A stretch of DNA of 64,000 bases from Klebsormidium nitens (Eukaryota; Streptophyta; Klebsormidiophyceae; Klebsormidiales; Klebsormidiaceae), in contig DF236994.1 of assembly GCA_000708835.1 (NCBI GenBank), forward strand, positions 124,001 through 188,000, read 5' to 3'. The stretch's first letter is position 1. Each line of letters begins with the position of its first letter. Made by a program: the position numbers and the translations under genes. Below, piece after piece: positions 58,453 through 64,000 of this stretch. The notes below the pieces were generated by a model, which made no database searches, was not told the DNA's origin, and was given only the letters and a program-made list of their open reading frames with translations.

Positions 58453-61027
58453 CTATGCGCTGTAAATCACCAAGTAGAGCGGCAGAATAGCCCGCTTGTT
58501 GTACACCACTATTTCGTCGTAGTTGAGAACCGGGCCCACTTCTCCTACCACCGAGTCGTACTGATCCGGGGGCCTCATTAGCAGCGGCTCGTTGTTAACC
58601 GTCCGGTAAACGCGGCCGGCGACCACCTGAAGAGTCCAAATTTTGTTCGTTCATTCGAAGCGTATAAGTGGAAGTCGGTTCATCGGTCTGGACAAAATTC
58701 ACCCGATCGTGGGGTTTGTCAAAGCATCTCGACTTCCACGTATTTCTGCGAGAGCGCTCATCAAATGCGGATTCAAGCCGCAAGTGCTCTTGGGCCGCAG
58801 CATCGAGTGCAAAAGAAAATCAGCATGAGTGCACGTATGGAGTGTACCTTTACATACGGTGCGGCAAGTCGGTGTCTTGACCGTTCTGCACTGGACGCCC
58901 TTCTGGCCTTCAACCGCACCGTTTTTTATGGACCTCAACGGATCTAAATGACTACCAGCCTTTCTCGACAGGCGAAAAAGTTACTACTCGCAGATCATTC
59001 GAAATTTGTCACAAGCCAGAAGAGCCCGGAACCTTACCTGACAAACGAGCATGGCCCGCAGTCCGTGCCGGCCCATAGTATGATCGTCTGCCCATGCGTA
59101 GTCATTCGCTTTGCCGGACGCTGACGTCAGGTAGAAGCCCGTGCCGAACCTCTGGAAGGCGTCCGTCCGGATCTTTTTGGAGCGGAACCCGCTGCGCAGG
59201 ATGCCGCAAACCCCGCAGTCGGGCTCGGGGCAGAGGCTCGTGTTCCCGTGGAGCCCAAGCGAGCATTTCATCCTAGGAACAGGAAAACAACTTTGAGCCA
59301 ATCTATATCGCCGTGTTCAAGGAAAACGCTTTTCAAATCCCTGGAGCGAAAGACTTGCATCGCCTCCGAAAGTCGTTCGACCGTTTGAACTTAATCAACG
59401 AAAGTTTTGAAACCCGCTCTCGCGCTCGGTTTTAGTTTCTGAGACGAGCGCATCACCTTTTTCCGTTTCACAAATTAGTCCAGCACTTGACTTGCATTTC
59501 AAGACGAAGTATGACAATGTCGGAAGAGGTCTCTAAAGGTACTCACTTTCCCTTTCAAGCAACTGACATACCCCGTGTAAGGAGAAACGTCTTCTCACCC
59601 TGAGCCGTGGAAGCGGATGCGGACGTTTCCGTCTTGGAGGCACCGGACGTCCTGGTGACTTCCGCCCGCCTGTTTCCGCACTTGCTCGGCGTAATCGTTG
59701 TGCAAAGTCTGTGCCAGTTGGGACGTGCTGATGGCAAGGACTTCATGCACCCTCCTCGGAGCTGTCTCCGTTTTTGCCCAGGCTCGGAGGAAGGCCGTCT
59801 CGATCTCGTGGCGCTTTGTGGAAGGGATTCGCGACACTGCATGGTAGGATGGAATGATTTGCTGTCATTCCAACCGTTGGCATCTTGATGATCGACAATT
59901 GCGCTCCTTAGCTTCACATACCGGGGAATGACGCTCTTGCTCGTTTGTCGAATTTCGTACCTATGTTTACCTGGATGAAGATCTGAACTTGGCTCAGGCG
60001 ACGAACGTATGAACGACCTTCAATAAGTTCTTGGGCTTAGGGGGGATTTTCAAACTTCTAGTATGGCGCAGTAGTCTTACAGTAAGGTACTTTGGCTTTA
60101 CTCGAACACCTTCACCGTAGTGAGTCAACTCAGCTTCGTTTGCAAATCAAAGCTCGATACAGCTCGATATCATCTTCATATGATTGTTTCGGAGGCAAGG
60201 ACCCTCATTCTCAAGGCATCTTGGAGACCCACGTTTTCAAGAGCAGTGAAGCATCCTTTCTTGACAGAAGACAAGTTCCCCAAGCACCAGCTTTCTCGAA
60301 TGCAGTCAGTCTGCTTAGACATGACAAACCTAAGAAATCTAGATGAAGAGCCGAAACAACGTAAGCCCTCAACTAGCACAGCGCGAGCAGAGAGGGACTG
60401 ATCTCTTTCATCCCTAAGCTTCCGGTCAAGGGGCACTAAGTTCAACTTCTGGACATGGGCGTTGAAAGGCAATGAACACTTTTCTTCACCTGAGTGCATC
60501 ACCACGCAATGGCTATCCAGCCCCGCTTCCGTCCTGTACAGATCACCGCACTCCTGACACACCCACGGCTTGGGCGCCTCGGGGTGCATATCTTCCCCGT
60601 GCTGCTTCAGCTGTTCCTTGGTGTCAAACCAGGCGTTACACCCAGGGAAGCCGCAGCTCGCTTTTCCCCCGATTGGCAGATTGTGAGAAGCCCACCGGTG
60701 ATCCTCCATAGCAGCCGCCGTTTGGAACAGCCTCTTACAACCAGGGAGGCTGCACTTGACCCGGGGGCTAGGACCAGTCAAGCTAAGACCCCCCATTTGT
60801 GCCCGGAGACTTTCTACCGGGCGGCTAGAGTGCGCGTTCTCCCTGTGCTGATTTCTGCTGTCAGAGGACTCAAAGCTTTTTGTGCAGCCGCCGGCGCCGC
60901 AGATGAAGCGCCCCGGTGGGCTTCTTTGATGTGCGTCTAGCTTATGCTGGTTCAGAAACTGCGTATCTTTGAAGCTTCTCTGACAGCCTCCCACGCCGCA
61001 CTGGAGGGTTTTGCGGGCAGGCGCCAT
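58453..61027 (-). CDS. C2H2 zinc finger-PARP catalytic fusion protein (4 exons, 394 aa)
   Basis: Minus-strand exons are 61027-60490, 59836-59599, 59272-59038 and 58626-58453 (TAG), total 1185 nt in phase. Exon 1 encodes five C2H2 fingers between about residues 10 and 178, for example CGVGGCQRSFKDTQFLNQH, CGAGGCTKSFESSDSRNQH, CSLPGCKRLFQTAAAMEDH, and CGFPGCNAWFDTKEQLKQH. The rest is a PARP-superfamily catalytic fold: VRIRFHGSGMKCSLGLHGN (H of the H-Y-E triad), RFGTGFYLTSASGKANDYAW (Y), AMLVCQVVAGRVYR, and VLNYDEIVVYNKRAILPLYL, where E follows YD. A four-Cys/His insert (LCPEPDCGVCGIL) lies inside the catalytic part. PARPs move ADP-ribose from NAD+ to targets; an intact triad allows, but does not prove, polymer formation. 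Fingers plus PARP suggests nucleic-acid-guided ADP-ribosylation. Confidence 0.85.
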
Positions 61028-61979
61028 GTTTGATTGTGGCGGGCCAGACGGAAGGTCACTTTACATCTGAAGGGTCCTTTGAGATCCGAGTCCTGCTTCA
61101 AAGACAGCGCTTCCTATGGAACGTCCACCATCGTAGGATCCTTACTCTGGGAGACCACGTCATTGTTTTGTGGATTGCATGCGGCCACTCCCGCGGAAGA
61201 CCGCATGCGCATCTCCGCTCAGAACTTGCAGAGGCTGATTATTCAAGCGCGTCTCAACGTCAGAGGCCTTCAAGGAGTCTGCTCTCGTAGCTTGCAAGTG
61301 CTGCAATGACTAAAGTAGACTCTGTCAAAATCGAACACCAGTGGCTGTGTCACATCAAGCAGATCGGACACCAGTGTAACACTTCTTACGTACTTGAATG
61401 TCCCAGCTTTGACCATCTGCCTACCGCGGTTTGCGCGAAAACACGGTTGCCGCGGCCGCCCGCCGGGTTGAGGCTGACACAGTGACTTCATAAGAATTCC
61501 TGGCATCCAGCCCACGCGGCCGCCCGCCGCGCCGATCTGGCAGACAGTCGGAGCTGAGCAGGTTCCAGAGCGAAGCTGCGGACGTGGGATTGGAACGTAG
61601 AGGGAAGAACAGAAGCCTAAAGCAACTCAAGCGGACCCTTACCACTTCCGGTGTCTCGGAGTTGAATCTTGAACAAAAGTGCTGCGCGCTATCGCGATCA
61701 AAAGGGTCTCCCTGTGCGGCAAGCAAAGGAACAGCTAGTATCTCGTGCACAGCTATGTTCAAGCGGTTGAGGTCGCTGCTATCAACAATGAAAGGAGCGA
61801 GTCTCTACATTAGTGACAGAGTAGTACGAGTTCATGTCGTCCAGATCAGCGAGATCTGGGAAAAATCTTCAGCTTCGAAGAACATCACAAGAAGTACGAG
61901 CTCCATTGAGAGCAGTTAGAAGCTAGTCGCTGAATGCGGAAGACTTCTTCTGGATACAGTGGTGGAAGACGAAGAGAAG
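61028..61979. other. Intergenic between PARP fusion and BTB gene
   Basis: The divergent promoters should lie here. A GC-rich motif, cgcggccgcccgcc, occurs twice (near 61451 and 61520). No coding sequence is supported. Confidence 0.4.
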
Positions 61980-63947
61980 ATGCATGAGCCGCTGATTGAC
62001 TTGGAGATGCAAGCCGTACAAGATGGCGATGGAGCACTTGACGAGTATGGAGGTACAGCTCAAGCTGTCTCGTGGGGACCAGAAATTGCAGACAGCCTTC
62101 TGAAAGATCTCAAGCCATTCGAAATACGTTGAAAAGCATGTTCTTCAAGTGAAACCGCCGATTTTTGTTCACGGAAAGGGAAAGCAAATGCGTATGACTT
62201 GCACAGCACGCAAGTGTATACCAGCAACAGATCCGCTGGTGAAACGGAACTCAGCTTTCAGTAGTGAACAATCTTATGTGAAGAAAAGTGCACCAAATTC
62301 GTGATAATCATCGAACCAAAGTGGCTCAGTTGTTAGCTAATGTATTGAAGCTTCTTTACTCGTGAGCAAAGCTTATATGCTTTCTAATCGTGCAATCACG
62401 CCATATCAAAACTTCGAAGTCAGCTTCGTTCGAGTTAAGTTGGTAGCTCTCTTTCCATTGCATGTTGTACTCGCAGAGGTGACCATACAACGTGCGTCGC
62501 CACGATATGTAGAAAGTTTGAAGCTTTCTGAGTGCAGTCATGAGCCTCTGTGACAAATGACTGAAAAGTTATGCTTCGAGATCCTGTCCCAAGATGCAAT
62601 TTCTGTCTGAGTTTATTGACAAGGCTGTTCTCTACCGTGACAGGTTGGTCATACGTTCAAGACATCGTCGTCAATACTAGTGTCTTAGCTGCCAGCTCCG
62701 TCTACTTCAGAAGGATGCTGACGTCCGGCCTGCAGGAGAGTCTATCAAATGACCGATTAATAGAACTGAAGCTTTTTTCACACGGTGAGTAACTAACATG
62801 GAAAGATAAAATTGACGCGTCTTTGACCAGGAACCGACGCTTCTCGCTTCCAATCAGCTTTCTCATCTTAATCGAGTGACCAGAACTATGTTTTGATAAT
62901 GGGAGATATTGCCCGATTCCCCAGTCTCTAAGCAAGGCCTTCGAGCTTGTATTCTCAGAAACGGAAGCGTTTAAAGTGAGATCTGCTGGAAGGCCTTGAC
63001 AATCTTGACAGGATTTCACCGTGGTCCTGAGCACCGTTTATACAGACGTCAGATTGCCGTGCGTTCCTTCTACTGTGTCTAATGTCAAAGGACTTGGATA
63101 GCACTGTATACAGGGCAGGTTGTCAACTTAAACTTCTTCGCAGACTATAATTACATGTTGAGAGGGGACCAAAGCTGGCGAATTCAATACGTCTGCGCCC
63201 GATCCTGCACCCTATACGTTACCTGCTAAGATCAATCATAGTGCAAATCTTATTACCCGTTCTTGCAAGTGACCTTCGCCCCTTTGTTGCTTGCAGAAGC
63301 GCCATTCTTCAACGCCCTCATCGAATTTATGCACAGCCAAGAGATCCCGCCGACCATACGCTCTGACAAGGAGTCCCTCTGCTGGCTCTTGATCCTGGCG
63401 GATCGCATCGAGACGCCAGCGTGCATTCGGAAGTGCGTCGAACATCTGATGGCAACCCCCGTGTGTCTTGCCGACGTAGTGATGTGCGTCAATCTTCCAG
63501 AGACGGTGAAGAGACATCCGTCAGTCCGGGTGTTAATGGACGCCGTGTGCAAGTACGCATGCTGGTCCTTTGAGGACCTGGCCGCGGCGGAGAGTATTCA
63601 CACTATGGATGAGCGCAGCCTGAAGAAAATCATCGCTAGCCCGAGTTATGGTAGGCATTGGAGCAAAGACGACATAGAAACGCTTTTTGCAGTATGCGTT
63701 GAGTGGTTTCGTCATGGAAGCGAGAACCGCTGGGAAGCTTTCTCGGCCCTTGTGCTTTCGTTCGAAGTCTGGCGTTTGCAGCGCTCCTTCATCAGAGAAA
63801 TCTGCCCGGAGATTTGCACCAACAAAGGCCAGGCACTCCTGGAAAAGATCGAGGCGGGATATCCTTGGCGCATGAAAGAGACGAAAGCTGCGGGGATCCA
63901 GTCAGTTGACCCGGATCAACTCGGAATTCTGAGGATCAATCACCACG
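61980..63947 (+). CDS. BTB/POZ-BACK domain protein, cut by the right edge
   Basis: Clear exons are 62644-62784 and 63297-63947, joined in phase; the second ends at a donor (CACG|GTAAGC), so the gene continues outside. A likely N-terminal exon starts at ATG 61980 (MHEPLIDLEMQAVQDGDGAL, acidic) and runs to about 62130; its donor is not certain. Exon 62644 carries the BTB core (DIVVNTSVLAASSVYFRRML, TSGLQESLSNDR). The next exon finishes BTB (FFNALIEFMHSQEIPPTIRS, LLILADRIETPACIRKCVEH) and adds a BACK-like helical region (SIHTMDERSLKKIIASPSYG, KDDIETLFAVCVEWFRHGSE, RWEAFSALVL). Plants use such proteins as CUL3 ligase substrate adaptors. The segment between 62130 and 62643 may hold one more exon with the start of the BTB fold. 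Confidence 0.75.
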
Positions 63948-64000
63948 GTAAGCGATACCCAACGAAGAGTGCTCGTCCAGCTGCCTTCTTTCAGTGAGGC

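Noticed and set aside
1-64000. CRISPR arrays, bacterial operons, tRNA or rRNA genes
   Set aside because: No regular spacer arrays, no polycistronic layout, and no cloverleaf or rRNA-like sequence that I could recognise by eye.

Overview
The window is nuclear DNA from a photosynthetic eukaryote of the green lineage. Genes are single transcription units with many short exons, almost all bounded by GT...AG. Two genes encode plastid-targeted products: an ESV1-type starch protein and a thylakoid-lumen protein with a twin-arginine signal. RAD9, IFRD, RFT1, BTB and F-box genes are also present. An ESV1 homologue plus a PAT/Kangaroo-like tyrosine-recombinase retroelement points to a streptophyte (charophyte-grade) alga; Klebsormidium would fit, but the species is inference.

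Layout. 0-6 kb: edges of two unidentified genes, then two tandem F-box/LRR-like paralogues, each with a frame break. 7-16.4 kb: a head-to-head pair of plastid genes, a five-exon lumen protein (minus) and a seven-exon ESV1-like gene (plus), sharing about 1 kb of 5' sequence. 17.8-20 kb: a damaged BTB gene and an unidentified fragment (both minus). 21.2-26.4 kb: a nine-exon RAD9 gene (plus). 27.1-31.2 kb: a seven-exon Gfo/Idh/MocA oxidoreductase (minus). 31.2-41 kb: a decayed retroelement with split direct repeats, a plus-strand recombinase and minus-strand gag, RT and RNase H, interrupted by a 20-N assembly gap. 41.6-44.9 kb: a six-exon IFRD gene (plus). 45.9-50.2 kb: a tandem segmental duplication carrying two intact copies of an unfamiliar three-exon gene for a small basic protein with a C-terminal hydrophobic segment. 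50.8-57.2 kb: RFT1 (minus, 13 exons). 58.5-61.0 kb: a C2H2 zinc finger-PARP fusion (minus). 62-64 kb: a BTB/BACK gene running off the right edge.

The genes do not form one pathway; this is ordinary gene-dense DNA with one transposon insertion and local duplications. Exon boundaries below were read by eye from splice signals, phase continuity and protein similarity from memory. For each gene given as complete, the exon lengths sum to whole codons. No homology search was run. The best candidates for undescribed biology are the duplicated three-exon gene, the zinc finger-PARP fusion, the repeated 3' splice-site module in RFT1, and the architecture of the retroelement.
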